The notes: generated by a model not told the origin, from the letters alone. A stretch of DNA of 64,000 nt from Myxococcota bacterium (GCA_039030075.1 JBCCEW010000005.1:236254-300253), one strand, 5' to 3'. Counted from the stretch's first letter, positions 45,364 through 55,216 are shown. Program-made: numbers and translations.

Positions 45364-47121
45364 ATGTCGGCGCCGGGCTGCAGCGGGACGCGCGAGGCGC
45401 GGGCGAGACGAGCTTCGTGGTGGCCGTGGCTGGGCCTGCTCGCGGCGCTCGGCTGTGTCAGCACACCGCCGCTGACCGAACCCGCGACCACGATCTACGT
45501 AGCGCGCCAGATCCTGACGATGGATCCCGAGCAGCCGACGGCCGAGGCGGTGGCGGTCGCAGACGGGCGCATCGTCGGCGTGGGTGATCTGAGCAGCCTG
45601 CGCAACGACCTGCGTCAGCATTCCCAGGTGCTCGTCGACATGCGCTTCGCCGAGAAGACGCTCTTGCCCGGCCTGATCGACAACCACATCCATCCGATGA
45701 TGGCGGCCGTGCTCCTGCCGATGGAGTTCGTGACGCCCTATGACTGGGACCTGCCCGACCGCCAGGTGATCGGCGTGCGGGGACAGGACGCCTACCGCGC
45801 GCGACTCGCGGAGCTAGAGGCCTCCCACCCCGAAGGCGAGCCGCTCTTCGCCTGGGGCTATCACCCGATCTTCCACGGCGAGCTCGCGCGCCGCGACCTC
45901 AACCAGATCTCGACGACGCGCCCGATCATCGTGTGGCACCGCTCCTTCCACGAGATCTACCTGAACGACGCGGCGATGCGTTGGATGGAGCTCGAACGCC
46001 GCGATTGGCGTCGGCACCCCCATGTCGACTGGGCGCGCGGCCACTTCTACGAGACGGGCCTCGCCGCAGTCGTCGCGAAGCTCAACCCGACGATCCTCTC
46101 CCCCGAGTGGATCTCGAAGGGCCTGCGGCTGGTGATCGCGGCGGCGCACCAGGGGGGCGTGACCACGATCGCCGACATGGCGACGGGCATCTTCGACCTC
46201 GACCGCGAGCTCGAAGTGATGCCCGCCTTTCTCGGGCGCGCGGACGTTCCCTTTCGCACGCTCCTGATCCCTGCGGCCGGCCCGCTCACGCTGGTGATGG
46301 GACCCGCACCCGCCTTCGACCGGGTGGCGTCCTTGCCCCAACCGGCCTCGGCGAAGGTCGAGATCGCCGATCAGGTGAAGTTCCTCGCCGACGGCGCCTT
46401 CTACAGCCAGCTCATGCAGATGGGCGACGGCTACCTCGACGGGCACCACGGCGAGTGGTTGATGACGCCCGAGCAGCTGCTCGCCGGCATGCGTCCCTTC
46501 TGGCACGGCGAGTACCAGCTGCACATCCACGTGAACGGCGACCTCGGCGTGAAGTCGGCCCTCGACGCGCTCGACACGCTCCAGGCCGAGAAGCCGCGGG
46601 ACGACCATCGCACCACGCTTCACCACTTCGGCTACTCCAAGGACGCCCAGTCGCGGCGGATCGCCGACGCCGGCGTGCTCGTCTCGGCGAACCCGTTCTA
46701 CGTCTACGCCCTCGCGGATCCGTACTCCGAGGTCGGGCTCGGCCCCGAGCGCGCCTCGCACATGGTGCGGTTGGGCTCGCTGGCGCGGGCGGGCGTTCCG
46801 ATCTCCCTGCACTCGGACTTCACGATGGCGCCCCTCGAGCCCCTGCGCCTGGCGTGGGTGGCGGCGAACCGCACGACGGCCGACGGCGTCGTGCACGCGC
46901 CCGACGAGCGGCTGAGCGTCGATCACGCGCTGCGCGCCGTGACCATCGATGCCGCCCACGCGATCCAGATGGAAGACGAGGTGGGCAGCATCCGCGTCGG
47001 CAAGCGGGCCGACTTCACGGTGCTCGAAGAGGATCCCACCGCGGTGCCGCCCGAACGACTCGCCGACATCCCCATCTGGGGAACGGTCTTCGAGGGCACC
47101 CCGCACCCGCGGGCGAACTGA
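45364..47121 (+). CDS. YtcJ-type amidohydrolase lipoprotein (copy 1)
   Basis: A 585-residue exported hydrolase. The N-terminus is a lipoprotein signal (WPWLGLLAALGCVSTPP). The amidohydrolase fold shows the metal motif LPGLIDNHIHPMMA (HxH), a metal-bridging Lys candidate in QVKFLADGAFYS, LHIHVNGDLGV and the terminal GSIRVGKRADFTVLEEDP. YtcJ-like enzymes hydrolyse N-acyl or N-formyl compounds; the substrate is unknown. I use the ATG after GGAGGATCGCGGG rather than an earlier ATG. The next gene is a homologue. Confidence 0.85.
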   Translation: MSAPGCSGTREARARRASWWPWLGLLAALGCVSTPPLTEPATTIYVARQILTMDPEQPTAEAVAVADGRIVGVGDLSSLRNDLRQHSQVLVDMRFAEKTLLPGLIDNHIHPMMAAVLLPMEFVTPYDWDLPDRQVIGVRGQDAYRARLAELEASHPEGEPLFAWGYHPIFHGELARRDLNQISTTRPIIVWHRSFHEIYLNDAAMRWMELERRDWRRHPHVDWARGHFYETGLAAVVAKLNPTILSPEWISKGLRLVIAAAHQGGVTTIADMATGIFDLDRELEVMPAFLGRADVPFRTLLIPAAGPLTLVMGPAPAFDRVASLPQPASAKVEIADQVKFLADGAFYSQLMQMGDGYLDGHHGEWLMTPEQLLAGMRPFWHGEYQLHIHVNGDLGVKSALDALDTLQAEKPRDDHRTTLHHFGYSKDAQSRRIADAGVLVSANPFYVYALADPYSEVGLGPERASHMVRLGSLARAGVPISLHSDFTMAPLEPLRLAWVAANRTTADGVVHAPDERLSVDHALRAVTIDAAHAIQMEDEVGSIRVGKRADFTVLEEDPTAVPPERLADIPIWGTVFEGTPHPRAN

Positions 47122-47179
47122 CCGGACGCGTCACGGCCCCTGCCGCGCCGTGAACCCGACACGAAGGAAGGCACACACC

Positions 47180-48925
47180 ATGAACGGAATCGGAACCGCG
47201 CGTCGTCTCGCTCGGACGATCGGCTGGGTCGGGCTCGCCCTCTCCCTCGGGTGCGAAGGCTTCTCGCCGAGCGCGATCGCGCCGCTGCGCGCCGAGCCGG
47301 CGGCCGATGCCATCTACCTGGGTGACATCGTCACCGTCGACGAGAACGGCAGCGTGGCCGAAGCCGTGGCGGTGTTGGGCGGACGCATCCTCCTCGTCGG
47401 TGGCGAAGAGCAGGTGCTGGCTCACCGCGGGCCCGACACCGAGGTGCACGACCTCGAGGGCGCGGCCCTGTTGCCCGGCTTCGTCGATCCGCACAGCCAC
47501 TTCGCGCTGCACGGCGTCCCGTTCTCGGGCTTCGCCAATGTGTCGCGTCCGCCGGTCGGCAGCGTCACCAGCATTCCCCAGCTGATCGATGCGCTGAAGG
47601 AGCTGGCCGAACGCACGCGCAAGCAGCCCGGCGATTGGATCATCGCCTACGGCTACGAGAAGGAAGGCCTGGTCGAGGCCCGCGAGGTCACCCGCGACGA
47701 CCTCGACCCGCACTTCCCCGACAACCCGGTGGTGCTGATCCACGTGTCGAGCCATGGCGCCGTACTCAACTCGGCGGCGCTGGCGCGTGCGGGGATCGAC
47801 GCGAGCACGCCGACCCCGCCGGGCGGCCTGATCGTGCGCAAGCCCGGCAGCCAGGAGCCGGCGGGTCTGTTGATGGAGACGCCCTTCTTCGCGGTGATGG
47901 GAGCGATGCCCCAGCCCTCGGCGGTCTCGATGCTCGAGGCGCTGCGGCCGACCCAGCTCCACTACGCCGCGAACGGGTACACGACGATCCAGGAGGGCGC
48001 CGCGAGCGGCGAAGCCGTCGAGCTCCTCCAGCACGCCGCGAACGAGGGTCGGCTCTTCCTCGACGTGGTGGCGCTGCCCGAGATGCAGACCTTCACGAAG
48101 CTCATGCAGAGCGACGAGCCGCCCGTGTTCGGAAAGTACGAGGGGCGCCTCAAGCTGGGCGGCGTGAAGAGCGTGGCCGACGGGTCGCCCCAGGGACGCA
48201 CCGCGTACTGGACCGAGCCGATGCTGGTGCCCGGCCCGGGCGGGGAGAAGGACTGGCGCGGCCAGCCGATCGTGCCCCAGGAAGCGCTCGATGCGGTCTT
48301 CCGGCTCGCCTACGAGAACGACATCCAGACCTACACCCACGCGAATGCGGACGCGGCGATCGACATGTTCCTCGCCGCGCACCAGGCCGCAGGCGCGCCC
48401 GAAGGGCGGCGGCCGGTGATCATCCATTCCCAGTTCATCCGGCCCGACCAGCTCAACGCCTACGCGCGGATCGGTGCGGTGCCGTCGTTCTTCACGAACC
48501 ACGCCTTCTTCTGGGGCGACGTGCACGTCGAGAACCTGGGCCAGGAGCGCGCCTTCTTCCTGTCGCCTTTGCGCTCGGCTACCGCGCGCGGCATTCGCTT
48601 CACGAACCACACCGACTACGGCGTGACGCCGCTCGATCCGCTCTTCCTGATGTGGACGGCGACCGAGCGACTGTCGCGTACGGGGAAGGTGATCGGCCCC
48701 GAAGAGCGCATCAGCGTGGCCGAGGCGCTGCGCGCGATCACCATCGACGCCGCGTACCAGTATTTCGAAGAGGACCAGAAGGGATCGATCGAGGCGGGGA
48801 AGCTCGCCGACTTCGTGATTCTCGATCGCAACCCTCTGACCACGCCCTCCGAGCAGCTGCGGGACATCCAGATACTCGAAACGATCAAGGAAGGGGAGAC
48901 GGTGTGGGAGGTCGAGGGCTACTAG
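47180..48925 (+). CDS. YtcJ-type amidohydrolase lipoprotein (copy 2)
   Basis: A 581-residue lipoprotein (TIGWVGLALSLGCEGFSPS). Metal motif LPGFVDPHSHFALHG, Lys block LKLGGVKSVADGSPQGRTA (typical of YtcJ), THANADAAIDMFL and GSIEAGKLADFVILDRNP. It is paralogous to the preceding gene (59-base gap) but clearly diverged, so the two probably act on different related substrates. The next gene lies close and on the same strand. Confidence 0.85.
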   Translation: MNGIGTARRLARTIGWVGLALSLGCEGFSPSAIAPLRAEPAADAIYLGDIVTVDENGSVAEAVAVLGGRILLVGGEEQVLAHRGPDTEVHDLEGAALLPGFVDPHSHFALHGVPFSGFANVSRPPVGSVTSIPQLIDALKELAERTRKQPGDWIIAYGYEKEGLVEAREVTRDDLDPHFPDNPVVLIHVSSHGAVLNSAALARAGIDASTPTPPGGLIVRKPGSQEPAGLLMETPFFAVMGAMPQPSAVSMLEALRPTQLHYAANGYTTIQEGAASGEAVELLQHAANEGRLFLDVVALPEMQTFTKLMQSDEPPVFGKYEGRLKLGGVKSVADGSPQGRTAYWTEPMLVPGPGGEKDWRGQPIVPQEALDAVFRLAYENDIQTYTHANADAAIDMFLAAHQAAGAPEGRRPVIIHSQFIRPDQLNAYARIGAVPSFFTNHAFFWGDVHVENLGQERAFFLSPLRSATARGIRFTNHTDYGVTPLDPLFLMWTATERLSRTGKVIGPEERISVAEALRAITIDAAYQYFEEDQKGSIEAGKLADFVILDRNPLTTPSEQLRDIQILETIKEGETVWEVEGY

Positions 48926-50469
48926 TTCGCGGGTTATCGGCTCGAGAGCGACGGACTGGAAACGCGTCGCACCGATGCACGATCGGGTGGGTCGCGGGGC
49001 TCTTGCTCCTTGCGGCGACACCGGCCCACACCGGGACCCTCTCGGGCCCGGTGTTCGACGTGGGCGTGACGGCGGACCTGGAAGACGTGCTGCAGCTGCC
49101 CACCACGGGCGGCTCGCCGCTCACCCGGATCAATGAGACGAAGGAGGCCCCCGACGGCAGCGGGCGCCTGTTCGTGAATGATTTGCGCGGGCCGCTCTAC
49201 GCCTGGGACGGCGCCGCGCTCACCCCCTATCTCGACCTCTCGAGCGCGGTGGTCGACTTCCGCACGGCGCCCGGCCTGGCGGCGGGCTTCGTGAGCTTCG
49301 CCTTCCACCCGGACTTCGCGAGCAACGGGCACTTCTACACGGTGCACACGGCCGACGTCGGTTCGATCGCCGCCACCCATGGGCCGGCCGTGGCCACGGC
49401 GATCGCCCAGCACGCGGTGGTCACCGAGTGGACCGCGACGAACCCGGCGGCCACGACCTTCGCGGGGACCTCCCGCGAGCTGCTGCGGATCGAGTCGCCC
49501 CATCACTTCCACAACCTGGGTGAGGTCGCCTTCGACCCGGCTCTGGGCCCGGGCGACACCGGCTACGGCTGGCTCTACATCGGCGCGGGCGACTTCGGTT
49601 CGGTCGTGACGTCCCAGCCCAGCCAGCTGCAGCGCCTCGACACGCTCTATGGCGCCGTGCTGCGGATCGACCCGCTCGGCGGCACCGGCATGCCCTATTC
49701 CTACGGCATCCCCGCGTCCAACCCGTATGGCAGCGACGGAGACCCGAACACCTTCGCCGAGATCCTGGCCCACGGCTTTCGCAACGCCCACCGGATCCAC
49801 TTCTCGGAGAAGTTCGACGGGCCCTGGGTGAGCGACATCGGCGAGTCGAACCTCGAAGAGGTGAACCGTCTCGTCGCAGGCGAGAACTACGGGTGGCCCG
49901 AGCGCGAGGGCACCTACGCCATCGACGTCCTCATCAACCCGACCGTCGTGTTCGGCCTCCCGCCGAACGATTCGACCTTCGGCTTCCGCTACCCGGTGGC
50001 CCAGTACGACCACGACGAGGGCGCGGCGATCGCCGGCGGCGTCATCTTCGAGGGTCAGATCGGCAGCCCGCTCTACGGCAAGTTCGTGTTCGGCGACATC
50101 GTCACCGGGCGCGTCTTCTATACTGATGTCGCCCAGATGCTCGCCGCCGATGACGGGGACCCGGCCACCACCGCACAGGTCTACGAGCTCACCCTGCTCG
50201 TCGGCGGCAGCCCGGACACGCTGCTCGAGGTGGTGCGCGACGCCGTCGGCAACCCGCTGCTGCCGCGGGTCGACCTGCGCTTCGCCACGGACGCGGCGGG
50301 CACGCTCTACGTCACCACGAAGCAGGACGGCATGCTGCGCCGGCTCGTCCCCGAGTTCGCGGCGGCGCTGCCGGCCACACCCGGACCGTTCGGGCCCTGG
50401 CTCCTGGCGTCCGTGCTGGGGGTCGCGGCCGCGCGGGTGTGTCGCGAGCGCGTAGCGCCGTCTCGCTAG
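48904..50469 (+). CDS. secreted PQQ-dependent sugar dehydrogenase-like beta-propeller protein
   Basis: Glucose/sorbosone dehydrogenase-type six-bladed propeller. Signal segment TIGWVAGLLLLAATPAHTG; then INETKEAPDGSGRLFVNDL, LAAGFVSFAFHPDFASNGHFY, RIESPHHFHNLGEVAFDP, EILAHGFRNAHRIHFSE and GENYGWPEREG. The C-terminal tail PATPGPFGPWLLASVLGVAAAR then basic residues looks like a membrane-anchoring sorting signal rather than a classical PEP motif. The start is uncertain: the only in-frame candidate is a GTG overlapping the previous gene; a poor long N-region precedes the hydrophobic stretch. Confidence 0.72.
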   Translation: MGGRGLLVRGLSARERRTGNASHRCTIGWVAGLLLLAATPAHTGTLSGPVFDVGVTADLEDVLQLPTTGGSPLTRINETKEAPDGSGRLFVNDLRGPLYAWDGAALTPYLDLSSAVVDFRTAPGLAAGFVSFAFHPDFASNGHFYTVHTADVGSIAATHGPAVATAIAQHAVVTEWTATNPAATTFAGTSRELLRIESPHHFHNLGEVAFDPALGPGDTGYGWLYIGAGDFGSVVTSQPSQLQRLDTLYGAVLRIDPLGGTGMPYSYGIPASNPYGSDGDPNTFAEILAHGFRNAHRIHFSEKFDGPWVSDIGESNLEEVNRLVAGENYGWPEREGTYAIDVLINPTVVFGLPPNDSTFGFRYPVAQYDHDEGAAIAGGVIFEGQIGSPLYGKFVFGDIVTGRVFYTDVAQMLAADDGDPATTAQVYELTLLVGGSPDTLLEVVRDAVGNPLLPRVDLRFATDAAGTLYVTTKQDGMLRRLVPEFAAALPATPGPFGPWLLASVLGVAAARVCRERVAPSR

Positions 50470-52052
50470 GGAACCGACCCTTCGCGCCAAGGCGGGGGCA
50501 CCGCGATCTTGACCCCGAGGAGCGGCCGATCGAGGCGCCAGGTGGTCCCGTTCGCCCAGGTCACCTCGACGGCGGTGGGCCGCGCGCCGGGGGCGAAGCC
50601 GTAGACCTTCGCCGCACTGCTGTCGCTGGCGAGACCCTGGCCGTTGGCCACCTGGTGGACGGCGCCCTGGGTGCCGAGGAGCCGGACCTGCGCGCCCACG
50701 GCCGAGGCCGTGTCGGGCAGGTCCAGGTAGAGGAAGGGGCGGTCGCTCCGGTTCCGGAACGCCCGGCTCGGCGCGTCGTTGTTCAACCAGAAGAGATCGA
50801 GGCGGGCATCGCCGTCGAAGTCGGCGAAGAGCGGCGTCTGGCCGAAGGCCCGGTTGTCGATGGCTTCGCTCGCGAAGAAACGTGTGCCTTCCCCGCGCTG
50901 CACGAGGCCCTTCCCCGGGAGCTTGCGCAGCCCGTGCAGCGGCCAGCGCACGTAGTTCTCCGCGACCAGCAGATCGAGGCGGCCGTCGAGGTCGAGGTCT
51001 TCGAAGAGGGCGCCCCAGGCGAAGCCGTAGCCGGTGAGCCCGGAAGCGGCGGTGATGTCGGTGAAGCGCAGCCCGCCGTCGTTGCGCAGGAGCAACCACT
51101 CGGGCGCGTGGCGCTGGCCGTCCTGCAGGTCGCCCCGGGTGAAGAGGTTGGGAATCGAGTTGCCGAGGTTGCTGAAGAAGAGATCGACATCGCCGTCGGC
51201 GTCGACGTCGCCGATCGCGAGGCCCATCCAGAAGCCGAAGCCCGTGTCGACGGGGATGCGCTCGAAGCGGCCGTCGCCTCGGTTGGCGAGGATCTCGACC
51301 TCGCCCGTGTTCTGGGCGACGACGAGCTCGGGCAGGCGGTCGCCGTCGAGGTCGACGAAGGACGCCGTGAAGGTGTTCTGCAACGAGGCGGTCACCGGCG
51401 TGGTGATGTCGGTGAAACCCGCGGCGCCGTCGTTGCGCAGGAGCACGTTCGGCTTCGCGTGGTCGGGATCGTTGAAGGTCGCGCTGCGCAGCTGGGGCCC
51501 GGCGATGAACACGCTCACGTAGAGGTCCGGGTCGCCGTCGCCTTCGAGGTCGCCGACCGTGACGCCCACGGGCACCGCCTGGGGTGCCAGGTCGAGGGGG
51601 ATCTTCTCGCCGCGGAAGCGTTCGCCCTCGCGCCGGTAGAGAGTGAGGCCGTCCTGCCGGCAGACGAAGAGGTCCACGTCGCCGTCTTCGTCCCAGTCGA
51701 GGGCGAGGGCGCCGTAGGTGGCCGCGTCCGAGGAGAGCCCCAGGGCATCGGGGAGCGGGACGAGCCGGCCGTCTCGCAGGGTGAGCAGGGCGTCGGCCTG
51801 GCCCTGGCCGCCGCCCACGAAGAGTTCGTCGCGACCGTCGCCGTCGACGTCGAGGACCGCGGCGCCGGTCAGGTGGTGGCTGGTGTCCGGATTCCAGCGG
51901 TGGGCGAAGTCGACCTCGAGGGGCGCGAAGGCCAGGGGGTCGGGTTCGGCCAGCGGCGTCTCGGCTTCCGAGACGACGAGCCAGGCGCAGCCGACCGGGC
52001 CCACAAGCAGGCAGGCGGTCAGGACGATGAGGGTGGGGATGGAACGGGGCAT
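50466..52052 (-). CDS. FG-GAP/VCBS-repeat lipoprotein with ASPIC/UnbV C-terminus
   Basis: A 528-residue lipoprotein (LTACLLVGPVGCAWLV). About seven integrin-like calcium-binding repeats are visible (VLDVDGDGRDELFVGG, LDWDEDGDVDLFVC, VGDLEGDGDPDLYVSVF, VDLDGDRLPELVVAQ, IGDVDADGDVDLFFSN, FEDLDLDGRLDLLVAEN, FADFDGDARLDLFWLN), followed by an ASPIC-like end (AVEVTWANGTTWRLDRPL). Such proteins bind calcium and surface ligands. The stop overlaps that of the convergent sugar-dehydrogenase-like gene by 4 bases (CTAG). Confidence 0.82.
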   Translation of the reverse strand: MPRSIPTLIVLTACLLVGPVGCAWLVVSEAETPLAEPDPLAFAPLEVDFAHRWNPDTSHHLTGAAVLDVDGDGRDELFVGGGQGQADALLTLRDGRLVPLPDALGLSSDAATYGALALDWDEDGDVDLFVCRQDGLTLYRREGERFRGEKIPLDLAPQAVPVGVTVGDLEGDGDPDLYVSVFIAGPQLRSATFNDPDHAKPNVLLRNDGAAGFTDITTPVTASLQNTFTASFVDLDGDRLPELVVAQNTGEVEILANRGDGRFERIPVDTGFGFWMGLAIGDVDADGDVDLFFSNLGNSIPNLFTRGDLQDGQRHAPEWLLLRNDGGLRFTDITAASGLTGYGFAWGALFEDLDLDGRLDLLVAENYVRWPLHGLRKLPGKGLVQRGEGTRFFASEAIDNRAFGQTPLFADFDGDARLDLFWLNNDAPSRAFRNRSDRPFLYLDLPDTASAVGAQVRLLGTQGAVHQVANGQGLASDSSAAKVYGFAPGARPTAVEVTWANGTTWRLDRPLLGVKIAVPPPWREGSVP

Positions 52053-52259
52053 GGAAGACACTCCGGGTCGGATGACGGACACGCGCGCGGGTCACGCGCA
52101 GGAGCGGGGCCCGGGCCGGCCTGCGGCGCCCCCAGACACTGGCCTCCCGGGAAGCCCCGTTTCGGCCCTACCTGTTTCCCGCGCTTGCCGGGCCCGCCGG
52201 CCCAGCGGCAGGGCACCCGGATCGGGCGTACCCTTCCACAGAGAGGGAGTGCGTTCCAC

Positions 52260-53969
52260 TTGAAGTTCCTGAGCGCCGAGCTGATGGCCCTGCTCTCCGA
52301 GCGGGAGACCCGTCAGAACCTGAAGGGCCTGTCCAAGTACCTGGCATTCCTGACGGCCACCGTGGTGGCCTACTCGGTGCTCTTCCACGTGCTGATGACC
52401 GCCGAGGGTCAGGACCACAGCTGGATCACCGGCGTCTACTGGACCCTCACGGTGATGAGCACGCTGGGTTTCGGCGACATCACCTTCCAGTCCGACCTGG
52501 GCCGCTTCTTCAGCCTGGTGGTGCTGCTCACCGGCATCATCCTGCTCCTGATCGTGCTGCCCTTCGTGTTCATCCGGTCGTTCTACGCGCCCTGGCTCGA
52601 GGCCCAGCTGCGGCTGCGGGCCCCCCGCGAGGTGCCCGAACGCCTGCGCGATCACGTGATCCTGTGCCGATGGGACGAGATCGCGGTGGGCCTGGTGGCG
52701 CGGCTGCGCGAGCGCAGCATTCCCTACACGGTGATCGAGCCCGACACGACCCGGGCGGCCGAACTGCACGGCGACGGGATCCACGTGGTGGCGGGCGCCC
52801 TCGACAACGAGGACACCTACGACGCGGTGAAGACGGGCGAGGCGCGCCTGCTGGTCGCCAACCTCTCGGACCCCGAGAACGCGAACATCCTGCTCACCGC
52901 CCGCGAGCACTACCCGAACGCGCTGATCGCGGCCTTCGCCGAAGAGGCCGACTCGGTGGACATCCTGCAGCTCTCGGGCGCCTCGGCCGTGGTGCCCCTG
53001 AAGCAGCGCCTGGGCGAGTACCTGGCCAGCCGGGTGACCGTGGGCCCGGCCCACGCCCACCTGGTGGGGCGCTACCGCGACCTGCAGATCGCCGAGCTGC
53101 CCATCGAGAACACGGGCCTGGCCGGGCGCACGATCCGCGACACCCGCCTGCGCGAGCTGACGGGCCTGAACGTGGCGGCCTGCTGGGAGCGCGGCCATCT
53201 CGTGCCGGCGACGCCCGACACGGTGCTCACCGAGCACAGCGTGGCCGTGGTGGTGGGGAGCGAGGACGAGCTGGCCGAGCTCGACGCGCTGTTCGTGATC
53301 TACCACCCGAACGACAACCCGGTGGTGGTGATCGGCGGCGGCAAGGTGGGGCAGGCGACGGCCCGCGCCCTGCGCCGGCGCGGGGTGGCGGTGAGCATGA
53401 TCGAGCGCGACCCGGACATGCGCTCGACGCTCTCGGTGGTGGCCGACGAGGTGACGATCGGCGACGCCTCGGACCGCAACACGATCATGAAGGCGGGCCT
53501 CGCCGAGGCGCCGTCGGTGGTGCTCACCACCCACGACGATCCCACGAACATGTTCCTGGCCGTGTACTGCCGGCGCCTCAACCCGAGCGTCCGGATCATC
53601 AGCCGGGTCAACCACGAACGGAACCTGGAGTCGATCCACCGCGCCGGGGCCGACTCGGTGCTGAGCTACACGACGCTGGGGGTGAAGTCGCTCCTGGCCC
53701 TCACCCTCGACACCGATGCCACCTTCGTCGGCGAGGGCGTCGACCTGATCGTCGAGCCCGTGCCCGCGTGCCTGGTGGGGAAGCGCCTCTCCGAAGCCGA
53801 GATCGGCGAGAAGACCGAGCTCAACGTCGTGGCGCTGCAGCGCGCCGAGCGCGCCGAGAGCGTGAAGGCCGACACGATCCTCGAGGAGGGAGCCGAGCTG
53901 GTGATGCTGGGCAGCCCCGAGCGGCGCGGCGCCTTCCGGACGGTGTTCGGGAAGGAAGGCACCGGCTGA
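52260..53969 (+). CDS. ligand-gated K+ channel with two RCK/TrkA domains
   Basis: A 569-residue channel subunit: TM1 about residues 29-47, a pore with selectivity filter TLGFGD (68-73, TxGFGD), TM2 about 83-106, then two cytoplasmic RCK modules with TrkA-C segments. RCK1 starts HVILCRWDEIAVGLVAR and lacks GxGxxG; RCK2 starts VVVIGGGKVGQATARALRRRG and keeps a nucleotide-binding glycine motif. A doubled RCK in one chain is the MthK-like/BK-like arrangement. TTG start; AGGGAG lies about 10 bases upstream. Confidence 0.87.
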   Translation: MKFLSAELMALLSERETRQNLKGLSKYLAFLTATVVAYSVLFHVLMTAEGQDHSWITGVYWTLTVMSTLGFGDITFQSDLGRFFSLVVLLTGIILLLIVLPFVFIRSFYAPWLEAQLRLRAPREVPERLRDHVILCRWDEIAVGLVARLRERSIPYTVIEPDTTRAAELHGDGIHVVAGALDNEDTYDAVKTGEARLLVANLSDPENANILLTAREHYPNALIAAFAEEADSVDILQLSGASAVVPLKQRLGEYLASRVTVGPAHAHLVGRYRDLQIAELPIENTGLAGRTIRDTRLRELTGLNVAACWERGHLVPATPDTVLTEHSVAVVVGSEDELAELDALFVIYHPNDNPVVVIGGGKVGQATARALRRRGVAVSMIERDPDMRSTLSVVADEVTIGDASDRNTIMKAGLAEAPSVVLTTHDDPTNMFLAVYCRRLNPSVRIISRVNHERNLESIHRAGADSVLSYTTLGVKSLLALTLDTDATFVGEGVDLIVEPVPACLVGKRLSEAEIGEKTELNVVALQRAERAESVKADTILEEGAELVMLGSPERRGAFRTVFGKEGTG

Positions 53970-54022
53970 GACCCGGGGAAGGCGCACCGGGCTGAGTCTA
54001 GGCGCCCGGCTAGCCTCGGGGC

Positions 54023-55015
54023 GTGTTCGGGACGTTCTGGTCGCAGCCGCGCTCGCGCGAAGCGCTCCGCGGGTGGGTGCTGGGCGCGACGGCCCTCGTC
54101 GCGGCCTGCTCGAGCGGCCCGGATCTCGCCGGGGTGGCACCGCCCGACGCGGTCCCCGAGCGCGTGCGCTTCGAGGTCGCCGACGACCTCGACCTCTACG
54201 CGCTCCAGACGGGTTGGGTGGGAATCAAGGAGCCCCACTGGCGCTACCAGGCGCCGGGCTTCCTGGTGGTGCCCCGCATCTTCCTGTCCGGTGACTGGCA
54301 CCCCTGGCTTCCGAACCTGGCCTACGCGGTGAAGACCCCGAAGGGTGTGGTGCTCTTCGACACCGGGGCCGACCCGAAGATCAACGACGACGACTACTTC
54401 GCCTGCGACCCGAACAGCGAGGTCTTCTACCGGCGCAACCTGCGCTTCGTAGTGCCCGAGGACGGAGACCTCGGTGCACGGCTGCAAGCGATCGCGGTGC
54501 CGCCGGACGACGTGACCGACGTGGTGATCTCCCACTTCCACGCCGACCACACCGGCCGACTCGCGCTCTTCCCCGCCGCCCGGCTGTGGACGGGCGCAGG
54601 CAACTGGGTGCCGGGCGCAGCGGGCCCGGAGCACGTCGGCGCCGTGCCCTGCACCCTGCCGCCCGGGCTCGAAGCCCGGGCTCCCGTCTTCGAAGACGGG
54701 CCCTTCGGCGCGTTCGAGGCGAGCCACGTGTTGCTCGGCGACCCGCGCGTGCGCATCGTCCCCCTGGGCGGGCACACCCCGGGGCACGTCGGACTGCTCG
54801 TGTCCGACGGCGATCGCTACTGGCTGGTGGCGGGCGATGCCACCTTCGACCGCGCCGAAACCGACGCCGGCCACGTCGCCGGTGTCTCGGAAGACGTCGA
54901 AGCCGCGCGCGCCAGCCAGGCGCGCATCCGCGACCAACTCGCGCGCTTCGACACGACGCTGCTTCCCGCCCACGACCTGGCGGTGCTGTTGCCCGCGGGT
55001 ACGCCGGACCACTAG
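54023..55015 (+). CDS. metallo-beta-lactamase-fold hydrolase, AHL-lactonase-like lipoprotein
   Basis: A 330-residue exported enzyme. The signal (WVLGATALVAACSSGPD) gives a VAAC lipobox. The zinc signature HFHADHTG (HxHxDH) is intact, preceded by VVLFDTGADPKINDDD and followed by PLGGHTPGHVGLLV and VAGDATFDRAE, so the dinuclear site is complete. The overall layout is closest to N-acyl homoserine lactonase-type and lactone-hydrolysing MBL enzymes, but the substrate is not established. GTG start. Confidence 0.8.
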   Translation: MFGTFWSQPRSREALRGWVLGATALVAACSSGPDLAGVAPPDAVPERVRFEVADDLDLYALQTGWVGIKEPHWRYQAPGFLVVPRIFLSGDWHPWLPNLAYAVKTPKGVVLFDTGADPKINDDDYFACDPNSEVFYRRNLRFVVPEDGDLGARLQAIAVPPDDVTDVVISHFHADHTGRLALFPAARLWTGAGNWVPGAAGPEHVGAVPCTLPPGLEARAPVFEDGPFGAFEASHVLLGDPRVRIVPLGGHTPGHVGLLVSDGDRYWLVAGDATFDRAETDAGHVAGVSEDVEAARASQARIRDQLARFDTTLLPAHDLAVLLPAGTPDH

Positions 55016-55076
55016 CCCACACCGCCGCGGTTCGTTCGTCTTCGGGAACCGAACGCGCAACCACGGCGTCTCTCGC

Positions 55077-55216
55077 TTCGGTCCGAACGCTTGCGTTCGG
55101 TCCGAACCGCCGTCGGTTCCTATGTGACCGTTGGCGAACGCGTTCGCGATCCGACGCCGATGGAACGCGATTGCCCACGTGCGAAAGGAATTCGCGTCGG
55201 AGGGAACACGTGTTCC
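55077..55216. promoter_or_regulatory. cluster of four perfect palindromes in a 334-base regulatory gap
   Basis: The gap 55016-55349 contains no supported gene. It holds TTCGGTCCGAA twice (55077-55087 and 55096-55106, 19-base period), GCGAACGCGTTCGC (55134-55147) and GGAACACGTGTTCC (55203-55216). All are perfect dyads upstream of the sigma-54-type promoter at 55,284, the last at about -97 from the predicted start. They look like operator or activator sites. Confidence 0.5.

Noticed and set aside
48934..52095. Very long minus-strand open frame (about 1050 codons)
   Set aside because: It lies opposite the sugar-dehydrogenase-like gene and in another frame of the FG-GAP gene; the translation is Arg/Pro/Gly-rich without domains, as expected of an antisense frame in GC-rich DNA.
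53987..54003. GAGTCTAGGCGC repeated here and after rpoD
   Set aside because: A 12-base match in 64 kb of skewed GC composition is expected by chance many times.
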